Origin: Caballeronia udeis
Lineage (GTDB): Bacteria; Pseudomonadota; Gammaproteobacteria; Burkholderiales; Burkholderiaceae
Assembly (NCBI RefSeq): GCF_001544555.2
Contig: NZ_FCOK02000004.1
Coordinates: forward strand, 124,001 to 188,000
Length of the DNA: 64,000 nt
Direction of reading: 5' to 3'
The notes below the pieces were generated by a model. That model was not told where the DNA came from and ran no database searches. It saw only the letters and a program-made list of their open reading frames with translations. The translations under genes and the position numbers were made by a program. Numbering within the stretch: the stretch's first letter is position 1; every line of letters starts with the position of its first letter. Below are positions 56,771 through 64,000 of this stretch, piece after piece.

Positions 56771-58120
56771 ATGGCAATGAAAACCCAACCCGCCAGGTCC
56801 GGCAAGCCCGGTATCAGTACAGCCCTGGAGGTTCACCTCGGGGCCGCCGGCACACTCGTGGGTCACCTGAACTACGTGAGCCAGGGGCGGCGCGAAGTGT
56901 CGCAGTTCGCCTATGACGAAACCTGGCTGGCCAATCCGGACCGGTTTGAAGTCTCTCCCGACCTGCCCCTCGAACCTGGCTACCAGCCGCGTCGCGCGCC
57001 CAACGCCGTGGACTCCGTGTTTCACTTCGCACTGGCCGACACCGCCCCTGACGCCTGGGGACGCCGTGTCATCAACCGGATACATGCCAAGGCGCGCCGT
57101 GATAATCCTCGCTTGCTGCCGCTGAACGAGCTCGACTATCTGTGCGCAGTGGACGACTTCAGCCGCATCGGAGCGCTGCGCCTTTGCAAGGAGGGAATCT
57201 GTCTGAGGACGGTTGACGAAGGCCGGCGCACGACGCCGCCCATGATCGAACTCGAGCGGATGTACAGAGCTACGCGTGCGGTCGAGACAGCCAGGGAAAC
57301 CGTCGAGGACCTGCGCTATTTGCAAGGCAAGGGCACCTCGCTCGGGGGCATGCGGCCCAAATGCACCGTGCTGGATGAAAACGGCAAGCTCGCCATCGGG
57401 AAGTTTCCAAGCGTCAACGACACCGTCAACGTGACCCGGGGCGAAGTGCTGGCGCTAAGACTCGCGCGCCAAGCCGGCATTACGACGGCCAATGCGCGGT
57501 GCGTCACATTGAATGACGCACCGGTCGCCATCATCGAACGGTTTGACCGGGAGGATGGCGACCTGCGCGTCCCTTACCTGTCGGCTGCATCCATGCTGCA
57601 GGCCTCGCGCCAGAACGCCCACGCCTACACGGAGATCGTGGATGTCATGCAGCAAAAGTGCTCGCACCCCGACAACGACGCGCGGGAGCTATGGCGCCGC
57701 CTGGTTTTCAACCTGCTCATCACCAACACCGACGACCGTCTGCAGAACCTGGGTTTCCTATACGACGGCAACGGCCTGTGGCGCATTTCTCCTGCGTTCG
57801 ACGTGAACCCGATGCCCGGCAAGGTGCGAGAGTCCAAGACCTGGCTCACTGAAGACGCAGGTCCTATCGAATCAGTCGGGATGCTTCTGGATACGTGCGC
57901 CTATTTTTCACTGACCGACGCGCAGGCAAAGATGATCCTGGCCGAAGTCCTGGATGCAGTCATGGACTGGCGGCAAGTTGCCGTTACGCCGGAAGTCGGG
58001 CTCGGCGCTCAGGAGCTGGACGACTTCGAGGACGCCTTCGAGCACGCCCAGACGGATCAGGCCCGCAAGATATTGGGCCGGCCCATGCTGCGGCCTGAGC
58101 TCGCGGAAGATGCCCGTTAG
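56771..58120 (+). CDS. hipA: HipA-like serine/threonine kinase toxin
   Basis: 449 aa. The kinase pieces are in order: the P-loop GKGTSLGGMRPK (its Ser is the autophosphorylation site equivalent), catalytic NTDDRLQN, and FDVNP as the DFG-type metal site. In E. coli HipA phosphorylates glutamyl-tRNA synthetase and causes growth arrest. The N-terminus carries the HipA-N1 domain. Toxicity of this copy is unknown. Confidence 0.9.
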   Translation: MAMKTQPARSGKPGISTALEVHLGAAGTLVGHLNYVSQGRREVSQFAYDETWLANPDRFEVSPDLPLEPGYQPRRAPNAVDSVFHFALADTAPDAWGRRVINRIHAKARRDNPRLLPLNELDYLCAVDDFSRIGALRLCKEGICLRTVDEGRRTTPPMIELERMYRATRAVETARETVEDLRYLQGKGTSLGGMRPKCTVLDENGKLAIGKFPSVNDTVNVTRGEVLALRLARQAGITTANARCVTLNDAPVAIIERFDREDGDLRVPYLSAASMLQASRQNAHAYTEIVDVMQQKCSHPDNDARELWRRLVFNLLITNTDDRLQNLGFLYDGNGLWRISPAFDVNPMPGKVRESKTWLTEDAGPIESVGMLLDTCAYFSLTDAQAKMILAEVLDAVMDWRQVAVTPEVGLGAQELDDFEDAFEHAQTDQARKILGRPMLRPELAEDAR

Positions 58121-58374
58121 GAGCCCCGCAGCAAGCCGTGGGTCGAGCACATTCGACCGTCGGGCAAAGGTCGCCAGGCTAAGGTTTCTTTAAGTATTTC
58201 CGCCTACTCTTGTGATAACGGCTGTTCACAGACGCCGGCACGGACGATAAAACCGTTCAATCCTCAGCCCGGCTATTTCCCGTGTATACGGCTCGAAGTG
58301 CGAGGGTGTTCGTGTCGTTATGTCCCTCGACGAGCGCAACGCCTTGCATGAAACGCGTAGCCTGGGAGTCCATC

Positions 58375-58596
58375 ATGAAACAGCTTGTCTGCGCGGTCAT
58401 CGCCGCTTCGGTCCTGATGTTGCCCGCCGTGTCGTTTGCCGCCCAAGCCGATGGTCCAAGAGCGCTGGACCGCATCGTTCAACAGAACGAGAAGTATGAA
58501 AGAGATCACCCGCGGCAATCACCAACGGTCAATGGCGAGCGCAAGGCTGCGGATAAGTCCATAGGCGAGTCCCCTTCCAACGCAGACTCGCGTTAA
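58375..58596 (+). CDS. Small exported protein
   Basis: 73 aa with GGGAG eight bases before ATG 58375. Signal peptide (LVCAVIAASVLMLPAVSFAA, cleavage near residue 21); the mature part is hydrophilic (ALDRIVQQNEKYERDHPRQS) and rich in charged residues. Function unknown. Confidence 0.75.
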   Translation: MKQLVCAVIAASVLMLPAVSFAAQADGPRALDRIVQQNEKYERDHPRQSPTVNGERKAADKSIGESPSNADSR

Positions 58597-58827
58597 GCGG
58601 ACATTAAACCGACGCACCGAGAGGTGTGCCCGCGCCGGGCGCACCGCATTTCTCGCCCTCGTGCTCCCTACATGCTGCGTACGTGGTCGATCGGCGCCTG
58701 CCATCGGCTAGCGGTTATCACCTGCGCTCGTCATGTCCGACAATTGCTTACACATCTCACAAGCAGACGGTAAGCGTGCACTCCGGCGGCTGCGTTGTAT
58801 AGGGACGCATCCACCCTGGAGATTGCC

Positions 58828-59523
58828 GTGAGCGCCAATCCGAACGTGTCAGAGTCCTCAGAGTCACTCCGCAGCCGTATTCACCCGTTGATTGCAGCCG
58901 CCGCAGTAGCGGTCATTGTTGTCAGCGGCGTGGGGGTCGCTGCATTGACCGGGATTCTCCCCTCATCGAAAGCGGTTCCGGCCGCAGTGTCCGCTCCCGC
59001 GCTCATCGATACACAGCCCAGCGATTCCTTGAACGGCTTGAAGCCCAATGTGCAGCCGCAAGCGCCGAGCATAGCGCCGGCTCAGCCCGTGACGCACCAC
59101 CATCACGTTGCCCCGCCGCCGCAAAACTACGCATCGAACGAACTCAATCGCGCGCCTGCGGGACCGGCTTTCCCCGCCGCTCCCGCTATGGACCCGTACG
59201 CCGGCCAGGTCGTGTCCATCACCACGGTCAGGACGGCTGAGCCCACCACGGGCCTGGGTGCCTTGGGCGGCGCTGTATTGGGCGGTCTTGCCGGTACTCA
59301 GATTGGCAACGGGCATGGACGTACGGCCGCAACCATAGTCGGTGCACTTGGCGGCGGCCTGGCGGGCAACACGGTGGAGCATGCGGTGCACAAGGCAACC
59401 ACATACGATGTGCAAGTCCGCATGGAAGACGGTAGTTACCGGAACTTCAGCTACCAGACGGACCCGGGTCTTCAGACAGGCCAGCGCGTGCATGTTTCCG
59501 GCGACTCGCTGACTGCATCCTGA
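58828..59523 (+). CDS. Glycine-zipper outer-membrane/envelope protein
   Basis: 231 aa from GTG 58828, which has GGAG six bases upstream; the ATG-like frame to 58795 lacks one. One N-terminal membrane segment (LIAAAAVAVIVVSGVGVAAL), a Pro/Ala/His-rich linker including HHHH, and a C-terminal glycine-zipper 2TM domain (GLGALGGAVLGGLAGTQIGN, then GALGGGLAGNTVEHA) with the SlyB-like VRMEDGSYRNF. Probably an envelope-spanning stress protein. Confidence 0.85.
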   Translation: MSANPNVSESSESLRSRIHPLIAAAAVAVIVVSGVGVAALTGILPSSKAVPAAVSAPALIDTQPSDSLNGLKPNVQPQAPSIAPAQPVTHHHHVAPPPQNYASNELNRAPAGPAFPAAPAMDPYAGQVVSITTVRTAEPTTGLGALGGAVLGGLAGTQIGNGHGRTAATIVGALGGGLAGNTVEHAVHKATTYDVQVRMEDGSYRNFSYQTDPGLQTGQRVHVSGDSLTAS

Positions 59524-59701
59524 GTCACTGCGATGGCGGGGGTTGGGGGGTGCAAACTTCGACCTTCGACTTTCGACCTTGTCTCGCAAACCGAACGCCG
59601 CAGCGATGTCTGCGAAGCCGTTTCCTCATGGGGATAAAACGGCTTCGCGAAAATGGCTGCGGCGCTTGATACTCAATCGGCAATTCTCACGCAAGCGGCT
59701 T

Positions 59702-59839
59702 TCACCCGAACAGGTGTCTGATTTTTTGCCAGAACGCGAACCGGTGCCGGGGTGTGACCTCCGCCGACACTTCTTCGTCGGGATGAAAGTGGACCTCCTT
59801 AACCTGCCGAACCTGTGAGACAAGCAGCCCGATGTACAT
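59702..59839 (-). CDS. Small protein, 45 aa, unrecognised
   Basis: Too short for routine calling. GGGAGAG is perfectly spaced before ATG 59839. Begins MYIGLLVSQVRQVKEVHFHP and ends in RHRFAFWQKIRHLFG. It has coding-like high GC3. It lies on the strand opposite to the glycine-zipper gene, 178 bp from its end. Function unknown. Confidence 0.5.
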   Translation of the reverse strand: MYIGLLVSQVRQVKEVHFHPDEEVSAEVTPRHRFAFWQKIRHLFG

Positions 59840-60119
59840 GGTGACTCTCCCAACGTTAGACTTTTAAGTTCACGGAAAAGTCGGAAGCTCGGAGTTTGAA
59901 CGCGCAGGCGCGTGGCGACGGGCTTACCCTCTTCCGCTAGTAGCGGGAATTGCGTATGAAGATATTGTTGTTTCCGCCATAACCCCCCTTTCTTTTCCGC
60001 TTATCAGTCGTCCGTTGTTAGCCGCCGCTATCGCGGTGACCATCATTCTTATACTAGCAGTTCAATAAGATAAGTATCCCAAACTATTGGTGTGTCCCTT
60101 AACGCATTCAAAACGCCGG
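59840..60119. other. Intergenic region
   Basis: 280 bp, AT-rich in its second half, with no gene. A short dyad TTCCGC-TAGTA-GCGGGAA is seen around 59930-59950. Confidence 0.4.
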
Positions 60120-60374
60120 TCAATGTTCGGTGACACATCCCATGGTCATGTTAGGCCGACCCGACGCCGGGGGGAACACACACCAGCAGCCGTCATCGTG
60201 CCGAAAGAAAAGCAGTGCGCGAGATCCAAGCGGCAATGCGGTTTCTACACACACATACCGCCTTCCACCTGACCGTGTGCGGCTGAACTCGGTGACACGA
60301 ACTGGCGTTGAGAGGCCGGGAGCCAGCCATTTGTCGACCTGCGTACGTAGCGAATATTCATGCGTGGATTTCAT
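60120..60374 (-). CDS. Small conserved-looking protein
   Basis: 84 aa from ATG 60374 with GGAG six bases upstream. Sequence EYSLRTQVDKWLAPGLSTPV, then RRYVCVETALPLGSRALLFF and RHDDGCWCVFPP looks like a real beta-rich protein; I recall similar small proteins in Burkholderia, which I cannot confirm. Overlaps the gene before it by 17 bp. Confidence 0.6.
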   Translation of the reverse strand: MKSTHEYSLRTQVDKWLAPGLSTPVRVTEFSRTRSGGRRYVCVETALPLGSRALLFFRHDDGCWCVFPPASGRPNMTMGCVTEH

Positions 60375-60570
60375 GTGCTGCTCCGGCAAACGACTCTTGC
60401 TCGACCTCGTTTCGCGCGGACTTGATGCTGTCCGTGGGCCGCCCTGTTTCTTCATCCGGGCTTTGATCTATGGTCCTGCTGAGCGCCGACGCCCTCAGTG
60501 CGCTACACCGCGCGAGATGCTTTAAATCCGCAAGTTGAGCAACAAGCTGTCTGGCTGTCCTGCGTTTCAT
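60358..60570 (-). CDS. Small hypothetical protein
   Basis: 70 aa from ATG 60570 with an excellent site (GGGAGG eight bases upstream). Basic N-terminus (MKRRTARQLVAQLADLKHLA), mixed polar rest. Overlaps the following gene by 17 bp, so likely one small operon. Function unknown. Confidence 0.5.
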   Translation of the reverse strand: MKRRTARQLVAQLADLKHLARCSALRASALSRTIDQSPDEETGRPTDSIKSARNEVEQESFAGAAHEIHA

Positions 60571-61096
60571 GACAAACCTCCCGCACCGCAACCTGAACTT
60601 GATAAAACACTTTAACTGTATGCCTGGATCGCCCGTTTGGGAGCGTTGTAGGCAAAATCGCAACACTTTGTCGCAAAGGGAATAAGCGCCGGATTGATCA
60701 CCACGTATTTGCGATGGCTGTTTAAATCGGCGGCTGCTCGCCATGTTTGTTTATCGGCACAGGGGATTCGGACTTGAGTGTCGGCGATCAATACCGCGGA
60801 CGTTTTTTTAGGTAGGGGTGACCGCCGTACGGCAACGGCCGGCTGTCATGGACAAGAGGCGTCACGCTACGCCTCACGCGACAGCGTTGTTATTAGTCGC
60901 CCTCAGATGCGCAAATGGCTCCGCCGAAGTATCGAGGGAGCCATTGCGCGGCGCATTGAAAGCATGCAATGGAGGAACAATCAGTCGACGCTTCTCATGG
61001 CACCGGCGCGAGCGTGCGCGGCGCGTCGTCGGGCTGAAACGAATTGGCGGCGGCAGGATTCACAGTTGGTGAACGCTACGGACTCGCGGCCGTTCT
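60571..61096. other. Intergenic region
   Basis: About 525 bp. No credible coding region; frames on both strands lack ribosome sites and normal composition. One dyad ATGGCTCC...GGAGCCAT spans about 60912-60943. Followed by two truncated genes, so it is likely decayed sequence. Confidence 0.5.
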
Positions 61097-61252
61097 TTAC
61101 AGTCCCGCCTCACGCGCCAGCACCGTATCCAGCTCGCGAATGGTCTGATACAACACGCGCGTACCGTCGACCAGCTGTTGCGGTTCGATCCATTCTTCAT
61201 GGCAGTGGCTGCGGCCGTTCAAACAGGGAATGAAGATCATGCCGATCGGTCC
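61097..61252 (-). pseudogene. C-terminal stub of an M20-family amidohydrolase (carbamoylase-type)
   Basis: About 50 codons end at 61097 and resemble the end of N-carbamoyl amino acid hydrolase/hydantoinase-associated proteins: PIGMIFIPCLNGRSHCHEEW followed by a helical tail. The rest of the gene (about 350 residues) is missing, so this is a remnant. Confidence 0.6.
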
Positions 61253-61498
61253 CGTCGCATCAGGCGTCCGCGTGCCGAATCCAAGCGGCAAGGTATGGAT
61301 AGGGAGGACGAAGACGCGCTGTGCGATCCACTAGCCCGGCGGTACATCTGGACTGCGACATAGGTGAGGACGGCGGCGAACAGCACCGTAAGCAGAAGAA
61401 CGTTGAGCGAAATTTTGATTTGTTTCCAATCTCTATAAATAGTTATCCGAAATAAAATTTCGTGATCTTAAAAGATAGCGATTCAATTATCGAATGGA
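61253..61498. other. Decayed segment with a membrane-peptide remnant
   Basis: On the minus strand around 61320-61420 there is a start-less frame with ISLNVLLLTVLFAAVLTYVA, a single hydrophobic segment, suggesting a broken membrane-protein gene. Not callable as a gene. Confidence 0.35.
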
Positions 61499-61696
61499 CG
61501 AAATTTGACACAGCCCAAATACAACCAGTTCAACCTGACGGCTGAATATGCGTTGTCGAAGCAGACATCGGTGTATGTGCTGGGCGTATTCCAGAAAGCG
61601 GCCGGCGATGCATCCGTCGCCCAGATCGCGGGCTTCAATCCTTCAAGCAACCAGAAGCAGGCGGTGGGACGAGTGGGGATTCGCAGCAGTTTTTGA
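61499..61696 (+). pseudogene. C-terminal fragment of a Gram-negative porin
   Basis: About 65 codons ending in VGRVGIRSSF (terminal Phe, as needed for the BAM machinery). TQPKYNQFNLTAEYALSKQT, then VYVLGVFQKAAGDASVAQI match the last beta-strands of Burkholderia porins. No start or upstream part. Confidence 0.65.
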
Positions 61697-61956
61697 TTCC
61701 ATGATCTGACCACTGGCAGTACAGCGGCGTGACCGGTTGCGCTATGAAGTTGTGCAACCGGTCACACACCTATAGGTATCTGTATCGCACAGTCTTATCG
61801 TCTGATGAATCGAATGACGTGCTTGTTTCACTGCTACGGGTTATCCCAGCCCTACATTCCGGTACCGCTTTGCCGTAAAGAAGACAGGCATAGCGTTCGG
61901 CAACGCCCGACGCCGCGCATTTAATCAGACGATTCAATTTAGGCGATGGCGGAAAC

Positions 61957-63510
61957 ATGAAGAAGATGACGTTGAATCAGAAGCTAGGATCAATGATCGC
62001 CGTGCTATGGCTCGGACTGGTCGCGATCGGAGTCATAGGGGCATGGCAAGGCCGTTCATCAACGATGGACGATCGTCGTGATCAGTTGAAAGCGCTGGTC
62101 GCCGAAGGTATCAGCACCGTGACGCATTTCCAGAGTCTCGCCGCGAACAAGACGATCTCCGAAGACGAGGCGAAAAAGCGCGCGCTTGAAGTGCTTTCTT
62201 CAATGCGCTACGGCACGGACGGCTACATCTCGGTCAACGACTCGCAGGCCACGATGATCATGCATCCGATCAAGCCGGCCATGAACGGGCACAACTTCGC
62301 GAACTTCACCGACCCGGCGGGCAACAAGCTCTTTATCAATCTCATCAACGCGGCCAACTCGACGCCCGATGGCGGCTTCGCCAACTATCTGTGGTCGAAG
62401 CCCGGCAGCGATGCCCCGGTGCCGAAGATGAGTTTCGCGAAGCACTTCGTGCCGTGGGACTGGATCGTCGTGACCGGCATGTACACGGATGACATCGACG
62501 CCGCGTTCTACGCAAGCGCGCTGCGCTGGTTCGCAATCACGGCCGTACTCGGCGTGCTCGCTTCAGTGGTCATGTTGCTGGTGTTACGCAGCATCAAGCG
62601 CGAACTCGGCGGCGATCCGTCGATTGCTGTCAGCGCGGCACAACGCATTGCACGAGGCGACCTGACCACGCACGTACCGCTTGCCGACGGCGATTCCCAC
62701 AGCCTGATGTTCGCGTTGAGCGAGATGCAGAGCGGCTTGGTGGAAACCGTCACGCGCGTGCGCACCGGGACCGAGAACATCAACGTGGGAGCATCGGAGA
62801 TTGCAGCGGGGAATACCGACCTGTCGCAACGCACCGAGCAGCAGGCGGCCGCACTCGTACAGACTGCATCGAGCATGGACGAGATGACGGCGAACGTGAA
62901 GCAGAACGCCGACAGCGCGACGCAAGCGGCCAAGCTGGCCGGCGAAGCCGCCGATGTGGCCCAACGCGGCAGCGGCGTGGTTGAACAGGTCATTCACACC
63001 ATGACGCGCATTACGGAAAGCTCGAAGCAGATTGGCGACATCATCGGCGTAATCGACGGCATTGCGTTCCAGACCAACATCCTGGCGCTGAACGCGGCCG
63101 TGGAGGCTGCGCGCGCCGGTGAACAAGGACGCGGGTTTGCCGTGGTGGCAGCAGAAGTGCGCAGCCTCGCACAACGCTCGGCGACCGCCGCGAAGGAGAT
63201 CAAGGCGCTGATCGGGACGTCGACGGAGACGGTGAAGGAAGGCGCGTCGCTGGTGTCGAACGCCGGCGCCACGATGGGAGAAATCGTGAGTTCGGTGCGC
63301 CGAGTGAACGAGATCCTCGATGAAATCAGCCACGCTTCGAATGAGCAAAGTGCCGGTATTGAACAGGTGAACCGCGCAGTGGGTGAAATGGACCAGGTGA
63401 CGCAGCAGAACGCGGCGCTGGTGGAAGAAGCGGCAGCGGCGGCGCATTCACTGAAGGATCAGGTCGATGTGCTGCGTGAAGCGATCGGGAGCTTTTCGCT
63501 GCCGGCTTGA
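61957..63510 (+). CDS. Methyl-accepting chemotaxis protein with sCache domain
   Basis: 517 aa. TM1 about residues 12-30, a periplasmic single Cache domain ([20 protein letters not shown], then [15 protein letters not shown]), TM2 about 192-212, HAMP, and a cytosolic signalling hairpin with the conserved tip [20 protein letters not shown]. Tsr-type 36-helical class in length. Ligand unknown; small-Cache receptors often sense carboxylates. Terminator follows. Confidence 0.95.
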   Translation: MKKMTLNQKLGSMIAVLWLGLVAIGVIGAWQGRSSTMDDRRDQLKALVAEGISTVTHFQSLAANKTISEDEAKKRALEVLSSMRYGTDGYISVNDSQATMIMHPIKPAMNGHNFANFTDPAGNKLFINLINAANSTPDGGFANYLWSKPGSDAPVPKMSFAKHFVPWDWIVVTGMYTDDIDAAFYASALRWFAITAVLGVLASVVMLLVLRSIKRELGGDPSIAVSAAQRIARGDLTTHVPLADGDSHSLMFALSEMQSGLVETVTRVRTGTENINVGASEIAAGNTDLSQRTEQQAAALVQTASSMDEMTANVKQNADSATQAAKLAGEAADVAQRGSGVVEQVIHTMTRITESSKQIGDIIGVIDGIAFQTNILALNAAVEAARAGEQGRGFAVVAAEVRSLAQRSATAAKEIKALIGTSTETVKEGASLVSNAGATMGEIVSSVRRVNEILDEISHASNEQSAGIEQVNRAVGEMDQVTQQNAALVEEAAAAAHSLKDQVDVLREAIGSFSLPA

Positions 63511-63535
63511 GCGGCTCTATTGAGTTGCACGATGA

Positions 63536-63565
63536 ACGAAAGGGCCATTCATTTGGCCCTTTCGT
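63536..63565 (+). terminator. Terminator after the chemotaxis receptor gene
   Basis: Perfect 12-bp stem ACGAAAGGGCCA (63536-63547) with its complement (63554-63565) around a six-base loop, 25 bp after the stop; bidirectional, as the next gene converges. Confidence 0.75.
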
Positions 63566-63600
63566 CTTGAATCCCCAGGCACTCTGTATTGCGCTACGGG

Positions 63601-64000
63601 TCAGTTTTGCAACGGATGATCGAGGAAAAAGCGCATCATGATCGTGCTCGCATCAGGGCCCATTGAATCGGTGTACGAACCATTGGCGTTACCACCCGCC
63701 CACGCGTGCGGTGCGCCGTGAATAAGCCACAGCTCTGCATCAACGCCGTCCGCTGATTTCAGCCGTTCCACCGTGCTCGTACGCTTGCCCGCTTCGGCAC
63801 GGGAGGTCTCGTCGAACACCACGGCCTGAGCGCCGAAACCACGCAGCAGCCCAGCCGCATTCGACGGATGCACAGTTGCGTCGGCATCACCGTGAAACAC
63901 GATCAGCGGTCGCTTCGGTGCTTCCGCTCGACGAGCACGAGGTGGCTTTCCGCCCCGCATGGCCGCCAGCGCGGACTGCAGGTCATGTGCCGAACCCACG
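63601..64000 (-). CDS. PHB-depolymerase-family esterase, C-terminal part only
   Basis: About 133 codons on the minus strand, running off the right edge; the GTG at 63999 is unlikely to be the true start. Conserved ends of the alpha/beta-hydrolase core: RPLIVFHGDADATVHPSNA carries the catalytic Asp and GAPHAWAGGN the catalytic His. The N-terminal nucleophile region lies outside. Likely a poly(3-hydroxybutyrate) depolymerase/LpqC-family esterase. Confidence 0.85.
   Translation of the reverse strand, partial: VGSAHDLQSALAAMRGGKPPRARRAEAPKRPLIVFHGDADATVHPSNAAGLLRGFGAQAVVFDETSRAEAGKRTSTVERLKSADGVDAELWLIHGAPHAWAGGNANGSYTDSMGPDASTIMMRFFLDHPLQN

Noticed and set aside
59543-59853. Overlapping 91- and 75-codon frames on both strands
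   Set aside because: Neither has a ribosome site; the better-supported product in this stretch is the 45-codon minus-strand gene at 59702-59839.
60778-61233. 151-codon plus-strand frame
   Set aside because: Arg/Ala/Ser-rich shadow-like translation, no ribosome site, and overlaps the amidohydrolase stub on the opposite strand.

Overview
The window looks like a chromosomal segment of a Burkholderiaceae bacterium, most likely Paraburkholderia or Caballeronia. The evidence is the high G+C content, the style of the small secreted DUF4148-type proteins, the Burkholderia-type porin remnant, the acid-peptidase genes (S53, S10), the PHB-depolymerase-like gene and the full 2-aminoethylphosphonate (AEP) cluster. 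This assignment comes from gene content read by eye, not from a database search. I see no rRNA, tRNA or CRISPR array.

Layout. (1) 1-4.1 kb, minus strand: a translationally coupled set ubiD-ubiX-molybdenum hydroxylase (the last runs off the left edge), with a divergent LysR gene. This looks like catabolism of an aromatic or heteroaromatic carboxylate; furan carboxylates are the leading guess. (2) 5.3-7.2 kb: small genes (VOC, DGPF/YCII, DUF6232-like). (3) 7.4-16.3 kb: a LacI regulator facing a nine-gene minus-strand operon: amino-acid ABC importer, proline-racemase-family enzyme with a Ser/Cys pair, cupin, alpha/beta hydrolase, aspartate-dehydrogenase-like enzyme and SDR. Near-identical operator motifs lie upstream of both lacI and the operon. 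I cannot match this set to a described pathway, and it is the best candidate here for an undescribed system. (4) 16.5-19.0 kb: glycogen phosphorylase.

(5) 19.2-30.2 kb: phosphonate catabolism. An ABC importer (phnSTUV) takes up AEP, PhnW transaminates it to phosphonoacetaldehyde, PhnY oxidises that to phosphonoacetate and PhnA hydrolyses it to acetate and phosphate. A PhnZ-like HD oxygenase and a phosphonate-associated FAD oxidoreductase suggest a second, oxidative branch, and a DeoR-type regulator sits inside the cluster. A 12-mer is shared by two of its promoter regions.

(6) 30.3-46.7 kb: mixed housekeeping and stress genes. These include a BvgS/EvgS-type hybrid kinase without a PAS domain, small exported proteins, PRC-barrel protein, KatE-type catalase with C-terminal domain, adjacent S10 and S53 peptidases, DUF488, GFA, a GNAT-domain protein coupled to an isochorismatase-like hydrolase, and an orphan amino-acid-binding protein. 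(7) 46.8-58.1 kb: an accessory-looking stretch in which three different toxin-antitoxin loci (mqsRA, relE/phd-type, hipBA) surround a periplasmic molybdenum aldehyde oxidoreductase operon (paoABC) with its mocA-like cofactor gene; an integrase scar lies between mocA and the relE locus. (8) 58.3-61.7 kb: small exported or cytosolic proteins, several too short for routine gene calling, then a decayed patch with C-terminal stubs of an M20 amidohydrolase and a porin. (9) 62-64 kb: a methyl-accepting chemotaxis protein and, running off the right edge, a PHB-depolymerase-family esterase.
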